DNA from: Tetrapyrgos nigripes
Lineage: Eukaryota > Basidiomycota > Agaricomycetes > Agaricales > Campanellaceae
Length of the DNA stretch: 64,000 nucleotides
Assembly (NCBI GenBank): GCA_013368315.1
Contig: JAACJM010000004.1
Location: 372,001 to 436,000, forward strand
Reading direction: 5' to 3'
In this document: piece after piece, positions 11,641 to 23,305 of the stretch
How positions within the stretch are numbered: position 1 is the stretch's first letter
How the letters are laid out: each line of letters starts with the position of its first letter
Notes under the pieces: model-generated
Told to the model about the DNA's origin: nothing
Database searches by the model: none
Seen by the model: the letters and a program-made list of their open reading frames with translations, nothing else
Translations under genes and position numbers: made by a program

Positions 11641-12968
11641 TCAGCTAGACTTTTTGCAACTTAGACTCAAGACAGCAGTTGATCCGCCTTCAATCTCTTT
11701 TCACGAGGTCTCTCTGTTTGCTGATTCAATTGAGCATGACTGCGCTATTCGGCAACGAGGCTGCGGATTGGAGTGCTCATTCCATACTGAAATTACTGCC
11801 TGGGTTGAGAGCTCTGTGTTTAATGATCACAGCTGGAGCCTTAGTTTAATCTGATGTTCGACTCTGCCCCTCTTTCTGCCCAGAGCTCAGCTTCCTTATG
11901 ACCATTCTTCTCTCAATAACTCGAAATTTAATGCAAACCTATCCGACTTCCTTTCTCTATGCCTACTTATCTCCAACCAAGGGGCTGGGTCCTCTAACCA
12001 AGCTGTTGATCATATATCAAGAATGGCAGGCCTGACCTCATACCTCAACTTGGACAATTTGGGAACATTTGGCAGGATATGTTTCCGCCCCGCGACATGT
12101 ACTGACAGAACACACCAAATGGAACCCAGCCTTTAAGCACTGATGGAACCCTGCTTCACTTGATTGACCAAACCCAAAACAAGGTACTGATCAAGCACTC
12201 GTCAAGTGCTAACCAAACCCTCTTCAGGTGTCACTGGAACACGCATTAAGGTACACACACTGTTGCTTGTCTGTAGGCAGAGTTTCTTAAGTATTTATTG
12301 TGTACTTACTAGTACAGATTTACGATATATACACTGAATAAATACTAACCTTCAATGAGTTCCAGCCATAGGTACAGGTTGCTTCACATGTGTAGCTTAA
12401 TAGGTCAACTCGCGCTCGAACGCTGCTCAAAATTGAACGTTAGCGCTTGATTCAGAACTTGGGTTGCTGCTTAAAATCATGAACTGCATTAGTAAATCAT
12501 ATGAGTTGATTATGGACGACAGCATCCAACGACTCAAGCAGACCAAGTTGTAGAAGTCGTACATAATAAAGAAATAGAAAGAACAGGTTAGTACAAGGCT
12601 GAATTGAAGCATATCCTGACACAGTCACACAAAGTGGACAATTGTGCATGTCATAACCCTGTGTCTGCAGGCTGAGGAGATGCTTGGTGACTGAGGAACC
12701 TTGAGGAGACAGGTTAGATCAGTAGTTACAGTCAGGTTAGGTCAGCAGTTATAGTCAGGTTCCATCAATACTACTCGAGGGTTGGAATTTTAGTATTAAA
12801 CAGGTCTGATTGACGGTTAGATGGTGGGTGTGGATTGTCAAATCTGAGGTGGGTTTCGTTAGCGGGTTTCGTTAACACATGGTCGGGGTGGAAACTATAT
12901 TTGCATTTGGGAAGACAATTGGTCATGAAAGGTCTGACTCTGAGGGCCAGTGGAGTACTGGCCATGAA

Positions 12969-13015
12969 CCCAGGGATCAGAAAGAGGTGGGGGAGTAGGA
13001 TCAGGCTCTGGCATG
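12969..13015. repeat. Dispersed repeat shared with 43091-43141
   Basis: Both places read cagg-at--aa...ggtg(t)cgggggagtagga-caggctctggcatgag/a with few differences. This is a small decayed repeat on both sides of the transposon-rich region. Confidence 0.6.
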
Positions 13016-13127
13016 AGATTCTATTCTGTCAGTTCGGCAGACTCCGAGTCGGCACTGGCAATATCAAGAAACCATCACTCAAGCTTTTGTCAAGGGTGTC
13101 TGGACCAGAGAATTCCAGACATGGGGT

Positions 13128-13185
13128 AGGTAGGTAGGTTCAGGCGTCAAGGGCCTTAAATTTTTTTGACCCCCTTGGGGAATGA
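13128..13185. repeat. Flanking direct repeat, left copy (pairs with 13887-13945)
   Basis: Both copies run ggtaggtaggt..c(t)gaggcgt-aag..cccttaaattttttt..ccccct. They flank the PHD-finger remnant by about 760 bp and may mark the ends of a small mobile or duplicated unit. Confidence 0.6.
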
Positions 13186-13380
13186 CTAACAAATGACCTT
13201 GGAAATGGTTTCTGACACAAGAAACACTAAATACAAGTTTAGTTTACATGTTTCTGAGATGCCAGAGTCACAATTCACTTGAGAACACAACCAAAACGCC
13301 ACGAGTGCAGCTGAGCTGGCGTGAAAGATGAGCTGCCACACTGAGCATGAATTGGAATCACTCAGACTTTCCACAGACCT

Positions 13381-13829
13381 GTGGGACAATGGTATTGGGA
13401 CTTCAGGGGATTATATGTGAGTATCCTGGCTTCGCTTTTGAAAAAATTAACGGCTCACAAATGTGGTAGTCATGCCAATGAGCAGCTACCAGATAGCGAG
13501 CATGACAGTCATGCGGCTCATGCTGATGAACAAGTATCTGATAGTGAGCCTGACGTAAATCCACCACGCCGCTTTGGCAGAAGAAGGCAACACATCATCA
13601 ATTTCACATGTTCTGGGTGCAGAAATGAGAATGATAAAAAGACCGTAGTGAGATGTACAAGAAAGGGATGTGAGACAATATGGATGCGAGAGTTCTTTCA
13701 CATACCTATACTCAAGCTAACCTTAATTTATAGTATCATATACGGTGCTTGGATTGTGGACTTGAGGACTTTGTGAGTGAGAACTGGGTCTGTAGTGATT
13801 GTAAGAGAGCAAAGAGGTTGAAGGGGTGA
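13381..13829 (+). pseudogene. C-terminal PHD-finger protein remnant with damaged splice donor
   Basis: The first frame (13381 on) carries an acidic, repetitive stretch (DSEHDSHAAHADEQVSDSEPD), a basic patch RRFGRRRQH, and the first zinc ligands CSGC and CTRKGC. After an acceptor aatttatag (about 13731) the sequence resumes with YHIRCLDC and WVCSDCK, ending at TGA 13827-13829. Together these give the C4-H-C3 pattern of a PHD finger. The expected donor after the Trp codon reads ATGCGAG where GTGCGAG would work, so a G-to-A change probably destroyed splicing. PHD fingers bind histone tails; whether this belonged to a host or a transposon gene is open. It is flanked by a direct repeat. Confidence 0.55.
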
Positions 13830-13886
13830 TGAGCTGGCAGAAGGGTCAGTACTATATTAGGTAAATGACATCATACATATCATGTG

Positions 13887-13945
13887 TAGGTAGGTAGGTC
13901 TGAGGCGTAAGACCCTTAAATTTTTTTCCAACCCCCTGTCAGTAA
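13887..13945. repeat. Flanking direct repeat, right copy (pairs with 13128-13185)
   Basis: See the left copy: the same order of ggtaggtaggt, gaggcgtaag and the cccttaaattttttt block, ending in an aaccccct block. Confidence 0.6.
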
Positions 13946-14350
13946 CTTCCTGGAGCATGCACCCTTGGCTTTTGTCGACCACTGTGTCCAGTCCATGACC
14001 CACATCTACCTCTTCAGAGTCTATAATTCAGTTGCTTTTTGTTCAATGGTATGAGGACTGGACTTTGAGCCTGATCAACACCTCTATGGCTTTTTCTGGG
14101 CTACTCCCAGCTACTCCTGACCCGACTTTCCCTGACCCTTTGTTTGACGAGTGTGATATGACTTCTGCATTCAAATTGATGCCTTTTTGGCAATAAATAA
14201 GGTATGTACATTATTTTACTACTCCTAAGCTAGCTAAGGTGGTTTGATACTCAAATCTGATTAGTATGTGCTCTAGATTTTGATTCAAAATTCTCGATAT
14301 ACTCTATTTTTACAAAGCTTGAAGAATGGTTCATCCACTTTTTGGTCACT

Positions 14351-15818
14351 TTACACCTTGGCTTGTGTCGTCGCATCTCTACCAGCCTTGAGCAGGGCGA
14401 CTAGCGAGGTGCCCCCCGTTCCCCTAATCGACTCTCTCACAGATTGCTGGTCCTCCTCCAAACTCTTCAGCATAGCCTGTGCAGGACAACTGTATCCTGG
14501 GCATGAAGTCTTTGACATGTTGATGATGTATAGGTAAACTATCCGCATATGAAGGTCTCGCAATTCTATATGAAAAGTCTAGGTCAGGCGAGGATATCAA
14601 AAAACAATACAACAATACTCACTCTTCATTGCCATTACTGCACTGTTGTATGGCTCCCTAAGTGCTGGAGTCGTTGGGGCGAGTTTGCAAATGGAGTGGG
14701 GTATCCTGTCCAGGTGTTCCAAGAACTGCTGATGTTTTCCTGGCATGTAGTGCCTCATCCTGTCCATGAATCCCTTGTCAGCCTGCTTGTTCTCCTCAGA
14801 TGGTGCTGGGGACCGTTTATGTCACAGTCTGTGGACAATGTCCAAGAATACATCCAGGGCATGCATAAAAGTACTCTGGCCACTGGACAGACCACTCAGC
14901 TTGAGGTTTTTGCCATCTTCTGTGCCTTCGTAGATCCACCCAGGTTCTGTCTTTGGAATCACTTCTGTTCAACCATGGTCGGACATCCCAATAAAAGACG
15001 CGGGGGTTGCACTGGGGTCTCACATCCTTTATAAGGTCATGGATTTCCTTGATGATGCTGGTGAGTCGAGTCAGATCTTGGGTGAGCCTGGAAATTGTGG
15101 CAACTGGGAGGTTGTCAAAGTCAGAAATTTTCATGTAATCATCCATGATGCGTAAAGCCTGGACACCATGAAGTTCGACAAATGCTTATACCATATAGAA
15201 GGCTTTTTTGTTGTCAGTGTCAGAGAAGGAGTGCTTTATGAGCATGTTGTCAAAGGTGACTGGATGGTTGGGATGAATTAATTCCCAGTTCCATAGGATA
15301 GTGTCTGCATAGGTGATTACTGGTGTGATACCCAGGGCTTTTGACATGGCTACAAGAGGAATGGCGATTTGGGCAGGAATGTGTTTGGGCTCTGGAAGTG
15401 CTGTATGTGGCAAAGAATGGACATAATACTGAGTCAGCCACGATAGCACCAAGTGTGCACATTGGAGGAGACGTCTGTCCCTGATTAGGCCACCTATGTC
15501 CAAGATTGGCCACTTCATCCAGCATCAGTCAAAGATCATAGGAGTTAGGGAAGAAAGACTTACTGATAGAATTGCTAATCTCCACACCTCGCCACAGCGA
15601 GTTGATCCGCATTCTCCTGTACAACCTTCTGCTAGTTTGACCCAATCTGCTGCTTCCGAAAACACCCTTTCCCAGATATAGTAGTCCCCGTCGAGCAGAG
15701 GAAGTGGTGTGTGTGGAAGAAATCCAGTGTGGAGGTTGATGTCGAATTCTATCTCCGATTGGCAAGCGATCAACACTGCTGGACGTTCGATAACGAGCAC
15801 TGAGTTAAGCAAGCACAT
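14351..15818 (-). pseudogene. Indoleamine 2,3-dioxygenase (IDO) pseudogene
   Basis: IDO is a heme enzyme that opens tryptophan's indole ring. On the minus strand the order of family blocks is clear: FDINLHTGFLPHTPLPLL, LSWLTQYYVHSLP, PVITYADTILWNWELI, LHGVQALRIMDDY, LTRLTSIIKEIHDLI, NPRVFYWDVRPWLN, GLSSGQSTFMHALDVFLD, RMRHYMPGKHQQFLEHL, then LRDLHMRIVYLYIINMS, where the His corresponds to the proximal heme ligand, and RGTGGTSLVALLKAGRDAT. One N-terminal intron (about 15505-15570) and one near 14560-14620 still have good splice signals. It is broken by an in-frame TAA at 15186-15188, a one- or two-base indel near 14942 and a TGA near 14825. The order and length show it was once a full-length gene in this gene-poor zone. 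Confidence 0.85.
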
Positions 15819-17927
15819 CGCTCGTCATAGAATACGAGTTGGCGAAGGTAACATATGAGCAATGTGAAAGAATGGGAAACGATGACTGAGATCCATAGTG
15901 AGTGGATGTCTGTAGGAGTGGATGAAAAGATGAGGAGGATACCAAACTGGAGGATGCTTTTATAAGAACTTCAGCAACTGCTTGGGTAGCCCATTTTGCT
16001 ATTTTGTCGTGTACAAAGAATTGGTTTACGATCATCAAAGGGCCACAGATTTGGGCAGTTTGAACTGCAAAAAGCGTGGACCATCAACGGTTCATTGACC
16101 ATTTGATCAGTCAAAACCACCACAGCTGGTGGTTCCAATGATACACTGTACAAAATCACAGTATACATACTTGGATTTTGGTTCATAATATCAGTTTTGA
16201 CGTTCTTTTAAGGGAATAAGAGGACTAGGGTGAGCCCTGAACTGCTAGTTAATACCTAGCAGGACTAAGAAAACAACGGTACAATAATATTAAGTGCTTA
16301 CAAATGGAGAAATAACTCATTCTAAGTACTATGATAGATATGTATGAGTTGGGAGTTATAATAGCAGACCCACCAAATGATAAAGATAGTATATAAAGGC
16401 TTTCAAATCCTATTATAATGACTAGAACCACTAGCATGATCCAAAGGGACAGTGAAGTGTGAGGTAGCCCCTATTCGCGGGCATAGGAATGCGTAAGCAA
16501 CACAATCCTCAGCCGAAAGGTTGCTCAGAGAAGACAGCGCTAACGGACATGCGGACAATCACGCTAGGTCTAGATCTATGTATCGGTAAATCCCGTAGTA
16601 CTAAAATGGCTTCGAGGGAATCTTAAGTGTCTGTAAAAGGTACATGTGGACAAAAGTAGGACAAAGTATATATGTATGGGATCCCAGAGAGTTTAGCTAT
16701 CTATTGGTACAGAGGGGATAGTGGATGGGCATCTCTACACAGAGATATGAGGGACAGAAGCGCTAAGTTGCAGTACATCCGAATGATCGGAATACAACCC
16801 AAACAGGTAACATTATTTCCGGATAAGGATAAATCCATCAGTAATCGTCTAGCTAGGCGTTGAAAGCATTGAGGAAGGAATAAGTATGCAAACAGGACTG
16901 CAGAAGAGCTGGACTCGTATGTAGGACTCAGTAGTAGACTGCTGGCAATACATAGAACGTGAATAAAGCAAGATTGGAGAAAAGGGAAAGGAAAACCGAA
17001 CGGAATAAAGAAACTACAAGAAAACCCTATGCCCCTAGCGTAAGGACGCGTATGAAGGACCTAGCGGTCATAAGTGGAGTGTTCTGAGTCATAGATATGA
17101 TGCTCGCTAACCAGGACGGTACACTAAAACACCAGACGGCTTACAAAGGGAACTGAAGAAAGTTCCTACAAATATTTAGATAATATTGAACAGTTTCTGT
17201 ATACCCTAATAAGCAAGTCTTTACTTACGAGGAAATAGGTAGAACTCACTAGCAGAATTTTTGATTTGTTTTATATTTTCTCTACATACCTTTTAGCGGA
17301 CCTTGAAAAGAAATAGGTAACTGTATAGTTGTAGCTGCGAGTAGTATAAAAGGACCAGATATTACAGGTAGCTACCCAAGCCACATACTGTAGAGTATCG
17401 GATCTTGCTAGCAATAGTAGAGGATGTGAAACATGGACTAAAGCTTCTAAACAAACTTAACTGCACTCACTATGAGTATAAACATTGTGTTGGAGATAAT
17501 AGAGGTTTAAAATTGAACATCTTTGGGGTTATAACTGTGATCTTTGTGTTGACCTTCTGGTCTATTAAGTGTTGATTTTAAGGCAACTGTGGCCTACAAG
17601 TGTTGATCCCCTTGGTGTTAAACTTGTGTTTATTGTGTCACACGCTAAGCGCTAACTTCATTGAAAAACCCCGATCAAAAGTACTTATAGTACAAGTAAA
17701 CTGGGAGTTTGAGTACTCTGACTACTCAGAACACTTGTCTCATTTACATTTGTATACAGTTTTGTGTTTGGGTGCAGTTCCTAGCGCTTAATTACAAAAA
17801 CCACCTATTACCAAGTCAGTACTCGCCTACAAAGTCAACTCTGCCAAACTCCGAGTTAGCCACAGGCTCAGGCTCAGGTTGTCCACCACAGTGACTCAGA
17901 TGCATATGCATGTGTGACTCGGAGCAG
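15819..17927. other. Unassigned, with a compositionally distinct stretch at about 16440-17420
   Basis: No gene supported. From about 16440 the sequence changes to A/G-rich text with many short RNA-like hairpin words (gcccctattcgcgggcat, ctagcggtcataag) and no long open frame. It could be a decayed structured-RNA element or organelle-derived insert, but I cannot name it. Confidence 0.35.
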
Positions 17928-18550
17928 GAATCAAGTTGTAAATTTCGCCTCTAGATGTTTGTGTAGTACTATATTCCCACTACTGTTAGGTAGTGGGTTT
18001 TCCAGTATGATCAAATATACAGTCAGCCAAAAAAATTGGCAGAGAAATGTAAAATCAGTCTCAGCAGACCGCAGCTTGTTGTTTCCTGCCATTAATTCTA
18101 TTGTTCGCCAGCTGTCACTCCTCTGGTGCTGCTGCCTTTTGTCTTTTGAAGTTTAGGAGTTCCTATTCCCTTCCTTGTTGTTGACTGCGCCTTTTAATCA
18201 GTGCGTTTCATTGTCACTCTTTATCAACTCTTGCCCCTGGCTTACTGCAAAAACCTTTCATTTTGTCATCGACACTGCAACCATGGTTCCCGTCACTGTC
18301 CTCCTTGCAGGTGTGTTGCATATATATTTAAAGTGACATTTGTACTTAGTCGAGCGTACTTGGGGATTTTCGCAGTGATGATGTGCAGAGGTTGACCAGA
18401 TGCGTTGGGGATGTAGACTCGGAGAGCCAGCTGCCCACCGGCATGTGGGTAGCAGGCTTTGCCGCCCCACCAGCCCTTTGCCAGTTATTTCATGATAACT
18501 GCCTTACAAACTTGATCATGATTACTGAGTTGGCCCAGGCGACTGTAGCG
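17928..18550. repeat. Dispersed repeat copy B, left part, ending in the target-site duplication
   Basis: Matches copy A at 11486: aatcaagttgtaaatttcg at about 17929 and atttcatgataactgcctt at 18487. Its last eight bases, CTGTAGCG (18543-18550), are repeated at 39993-40000 on the far side of the composite element. Confidence 0.6.
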
Positions 18551-18658
18551 TAGTGTTGTAAATGGTCTGGCTCAGCTTCAGCGAGCTGCTGAGCTGAGCC
18601 GGTTTTCGAGCTGCGGCTCGGCTCCAGGTGGCTCTCGACCGACTCTGGCTCGAGTCAT
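18551..18658. repeat. Left inverted end and GC-rich subterminal zone
   Basis: TAGTGTTGTAA, then repeated ctgagctgagc and gctcggctc words up to the gypsy LTR, which begins at 18659 with no spacer gene. Confidence 0.7.
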
Positions 18659-18789
18659 TGAAGATGCTGGATGTGAGGATCGCTATGATGATGATGTCTT
18701 GTTGACTGCTGCTACGAGGCCTGGCCACCCTAAAGCTACTACCAAACATGTACAAACATCGCTTAGACCTCACAGAATGCCCTACTCCA
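18659..18789 (-). repeat. 3' LTR of the gypsy element
   Basis: Plus-strand TGAAGATGC...TACTCCA, 131 bp, one T/C difference from the other LTR. Confidence 0.93.
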
Positions 18790-18849
18790 TGTGCCCCCAC
18801 CAAAAAAAAATGGTGACGTCCTCATCGCCTGCCATAGTTCCTTCGTCCT

Positions 18850-20499
18850 CTACTCTCCCTCTATGTCTACCCACTCTAGATCTTCCTCTTCATCCACCAC
18901 TTCTGCATACAGTCTTAGTCTCCTGGCATGTATCTCTCCTTCGACTTTTTCTCCGCTCATTGTCTCCACTCTATATGAGTTCACGTTCCTTCCCATTACC
19001 CTGTGTGGTTTTGACCACATCAGTGCCAGTTTACGTTCGGTCTTGAATGTGTTGAATAGGTCCCCTCTTTTGATTTGCACCAGGTCTCCTACTTTGAACA
19101 CCACTTCTTTTTTCGTCTGCTTTTTTACCATCCTGTCAAATATCAACTTCCTTTTGATTGCATGGCGTACTGTGTTTTCGTACCCATCAGCCCATTGTTG
19201 TTCGACATAAGCTGCGTTGATTGTAACGTCGTTTGTGGTTACCGCTGTCGTTGCTATTTTGAAGGGGGTGGTCGGTGTATTTATGGCAATGCCAAGTAGT
19301 AGTTCCTTCAGGGAGTAGCTTAAAGCTGGTAGTGTTCTGTTGTTGAGTATTTCAATGGCTTCATTCAGGTACTCCGGCCAACGTTCTGGTAGTGATTCCC
19401 AGGACATGTTTTTGAACTGCTTGGAGTTTTCGTTGAGGTCTGGGGCTGCTAGGCGCTTCAGAACGTGTAGGAGGAGTTTGTTAGTACCCTCTACTAGACC
19501 ATTAACCCATGCAGAGTATGCTGGCGTGAACCTTTGTTTGATACCGTGTTTTGCGCAGAATTCTGCTATCTCTTGGTTTTTGAAATGCGACCCGTTATCT
19601 GACATGAACGTGTCAGGCTTTGTGTATAGTCGGCAGATCTCTCCCAAGCTTTCCAACGTCGTCTTCGCCGAGCCCTTCTTCTTAAACTTGTATACCCAGA
19701 CGTGTTGCGAGAACCCGTCTATGTACACTCTCAGCTGGTTCCAGCCTCCCTTTCCCTTCAACATCCATAGATAATCCCGTGCCAGCAATTCTAATGGGTG
19801 TCGTCGTGTTATTGGTTCCAATAGAGAATTTAGGTGAGACGCTCCGAAATTTGCACATCGTCCGCATCCTTTGATCCCTTCCACAATTGCTTTATTGAGT
19901 CCTGGGCACCAGATTTTGTCAAGTAACGCAATCTTGACCAATTCTCTCCCGAAGTGTCCTCCTCGTTCATGCTCCTCTTTCACCATTGTCACCACCTCTC
20001 TCCACGACACGCATTCCACCCTGGTCCGTGCCCTGATGCTCTTCAAACTTCCCACTCTCCATAACTTTCTGCTCTCATCGTCTATCATGTATCCTTCTGC
20101 CCAGTGCCTAGCCCTCCACCTCCTCTCATATGACCCTGCTAACTGTAGTCCTTCCAGCACTTCAATTACTTCCACGAACGTTCGTTCCTCCCTGAACCTC
20201 TCCTTCATGTCCTCATATTTGCTTCTCAGCTCTTGCACTTGGCACACATCATTCACTATCCCCTTGCTCACTTCCCAGTCTTCCGAGACTGTCCACTCGC
20301 TTCTGTCTCCTTCTTCTCTTGGTTTCCCTTCCCACTTCCTACTCAACCTGTTGGCTACTATGTTCAATCTTCCCGGTATGTGCCTTACATCGGCGATGCA
20401 ATATGACATGATACCATTGCGCCATCGAGCATGGGCTGCGTTGAGGTCCTTGTTATTGAGGACGTCTCGTAAAGCTTGACAGTCCGTTTCGATCTCCAC
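18850..20499 (-). pseudogene. Gypsy RNase H tail plus integrase
   Basis: An open frame of 549 codons. It begins in the RNase H C-terminus (ETDCQALRD, HIPGRLNIVANRLSR). The integrase follows: the zinc-binding H-H-C-C (HERGGHF...CGRC), the DDE core with the LLARDYLWM Asp, MSDNGSHF Asp and WVNGLVEGTNK Glu, then a C-terminal domain with VGDLVQIKRGDL. This part alone is intact, but a small indel near 20510 separates it from the upstream RNase H frame, so the polyprotein cannot be made as one chain from this copy. Confidence 0.88.
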
Positions 20500-23294
20500 G
20501 GAATAGAGACCGAGAATTTGTCCAAGCTGAACTTGAGGGCTGCAAATTCGAGTAGGAATGGTTTATAGCAGCGTTCCGACATTGATGTGCGTTTAGACGC
20601 GAATGCGATGGGGAATCGTTTCTCCATTACTGTGCCATCTTGCCTCTTTACTTTCATCCTCTGTGCTAGCACTGCTGCGAACCCTTCTTTGCACCCGTCT
20701 GACGTGATGATGAAGTTGGACCCGTCCCACTGTGGAGCTTTCAGTACTGGCTGTGACGTCAGGGCTGCTTTTAATGTCAGGAACGCCTCTGCATGTTTGT
20801 CTTCCCATCTGTCCTTCAACTTGTATGCTGACATTGCATTTCTCCAGGCACTCTTGCCACATCCTTTGGGTACCTCAACCTCCTTCAGCAAATCTCATAA
20901 TGGTCCTTCCTTCATCACATACCCCTTGACTAGGTCTCAGAAATGGCCTGTTAGTCCGAGGAATGAGGATAGGTGTAGCGTGTCTTCTGGTACTGGCCAG
21001 TCCACTATTGCAGTGAGTTTTGCTGGGTCTGTTGTGACGCCTTTGCTACTGACTTTGGCCCCTGCAAAGATGCCTTCTGACACGAGGAATTCGGATTTGG
21101 CTGCTGATAGGGATAGGTCTCTTTCTCGAACGCGTTCAAAGATCTGCCTCAACTTCCCCATCATTTCTTCGAAGTTGTTCGCAGCTGCTCCCCCATCGTC
21201 CACAAAGAGTTCTATGGTGCCGTCCCGTAGTAGGTCTCCCAAGTTCTCGCCTGTTAGGTGTGCGAAGGTTGACAGGGCTCCTGTAAGACTGAAGGGCATG
21301 CAGATATACCAAAAGTATCCCCTCCCTTCTACATAAAATGCAGTGTATGGCCTTGACTCTGGTGCTACTTCAACGGCATAGAAGCCTGATGCGAAGTCGA
21401 AGAATGACAGATATCTGTGACCACTTAAGGCCTGCTGCTTGGTTCAGATGTCTCCTTGCGGCATTGGTGCAATCTCCGTGTATTTATTGACTTCAGCGAA
21501 ATTTTGACAGATTCTCCATTTCGTCGATTTGGTGTGCCCTTCGTTTGGTGCTTGGGTTGCGTCAGGTTCAGGTCGTGGGGGTAGATCGTTGAAGTGGGAT
21601 GGTAGACCGGCAGCTACACATTGGTCGTTAATACGATGTTGTAGCTCCTCTAATGACAATCCTCCTTTTTCGTGGGCTTTCTTTGCTAGTGTCGTAGGTG
21701 ACACACACTTGACGTTGTCGGGCTTTACATGTTCAATGATGCCTGCAGCTAGTAGTTCATCTAGCTTTCCATGTAAATAGTCTCTTTGTGGTGGCGTTAG
21801 ACATTTTTGGCCCACTTTGGTGCGCATCTTTACCCCTTCTGGTACGTTCAGTGTATGTACTGCCCCTTTGACTGGCCGCACTTCGCTGACAGCAAGTGCA
21901 AAACAGTCTGCAAATTCCACAATCAAAGCCTCCACTTCCTGTCGCTCCGCTGATGACAAATTGTTCCCAATTTTTACCAGCTTCAATATCTCCTGCACAC
22001 GCTCTGGCTTGAAGGCTCCTTGGTCACTATTGTTTCGCGTGAATAACGATTCATTCGCCATGTTTGCATCCAGAGCTTCGGGTATTATGTCGGATCCAGG
22101 TGAATAGTCCACAGTTTCCCCCGGTTCGATGAGATAGATTTGTGGTGCAGTTTCGTTTGCTGGGGTGTTTTGGTTAGCGACGTTCTCGGTATTGGAGCAG
22201 TTAGCATCAGAAACTCCCCTGAAGGGGGGTGCATTAATTCCTTCCAGTGAGTTTGAACGCTTTTTCCTATTTTTGATGCTTCTGATAAATGTCTTCCACT
22301 TTTCTCCTCTCGTGTATCCCTTCTTTCCCCACCAATACTGTTGTCTGCCTGCTCCCTTGTTGTACCTTTCTCGGTCTCGCTTCCTCTCCAATTTCTGCTC
22401 TTCTCGGCTCTGTCTCAACCTCTCTGCCAGCTCCTCTCGTTTACACCTCTCTTGCTCTTTTGGGATTTCAAACACGTATGAATACGTCGATGATGTTTGT
22501 CTTTTTTCCTGTGGATGGTAAGTGGGTATCGTGTCCTCATCGCTAAATGGCAACTGAGGAACTTCCCTATCCCGGGGGATATCTGTACTCACAGATACCC
22601 CCTCTTTGTTACACGCTTCGCCATTCGGCTTATTCTTCGGTTTCTCTTCCTCCTTCAATTCCTCCGCTTTGTCTAGTATCAGCGTGCACTGTGGATCTCC
22701 CTTCAATGTTTCATGTCTGCTTTTGGCCTCGGCTTCTTCATCCTCCACCTCTTCCAATGTTACTGTGCAAACTCTTTTATCCGGCGTTATTTTCTTTCCC
22801 AGTCCTTTGTTGAATATCGTTCTCGACTCCTTCCTGACTTTTACTTTGATGGTGTCGTGTTCGTATTTGTGTATCGCCTTGAACTGTTGTAATAACGGTT
22901 TTCCAAACAATATGTCCCAACTGCCTTTGCTCTCGAAAACTTCGAAGGATCCTGGTGCTTCTAGGTCTTTCACCCGAACTATTCCACTCCAACTTGCAAC
23001 CGATGGTACTATGCGACCATCAGCCATGCGCATGACTTTCGTCGACATGTTCCAGCCACCTATCTTCCCCTTTAGGTTGTTGTATACCTCAACATCCATG
23101 CATGCTGCCATTGCCCCATCGTCCACTAGTGTTGACACCTGGACTGCTTTCCTGTTTTCGTCCACCAGTTCAACTGGTGTAATGAATGGTTCACTCGTAT
23201 GGCTTCAGACGCTCTCCACTGTATGCACATCGATGATATCATTCTTGGATATACAATGGTCACTACTGCGAGAAGAGTCCATAACCTGGGTCAT
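20500..23294 (-). pseudogene. Gypsy protease, reverse transcriptase and RNase H, broken by four TGA codons
   Basis: From an ATG at 23294 a single frame runs to about 20500. It carries an aspartic-protease-like block (STLVDDGAM, DDG in place of the usual DTG/DSG), an RT with KWRICQNFAEVNKYT, RYLSFFDFASGFYA, YFWYICMPFSLTGA and the catalytic LFVDDG, then RNase H with IITSDGCKEGFAAVLAQ. The frame is cut only by TGA codons at 23205-23207, 21444-21446, 20937-20939 and 20895-20897. All are in the same phase and all sit where Arg (CGA) would be plausible. The pol start overlaps the gag end in another frame, as expected for programmed frameshifting. Confidence 0.88.
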
Positions 23295-23305
23295 ACGGTT
23301 GCTGT

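Larger units (their letters stand above)
10427..13127. other. Gene-poor, AT-rich, repeat-derived land
   Basis: No gene can be supported. A 70-codon frame at 11136-11345 (MLVEYFRRFHLPEDFGD...) may be a coding remnant but has no recognisable partner exons. It holds dispersed repeats listed separately at 11486-11640 and 12969-13015. Confidence 0.45.

Noticed and set aside
19871..21336. Long plus-strand frames across the gypsy pol/integrase
   Set aside because: Antisense shadows of the retroelement; low-complexity translation without domains.
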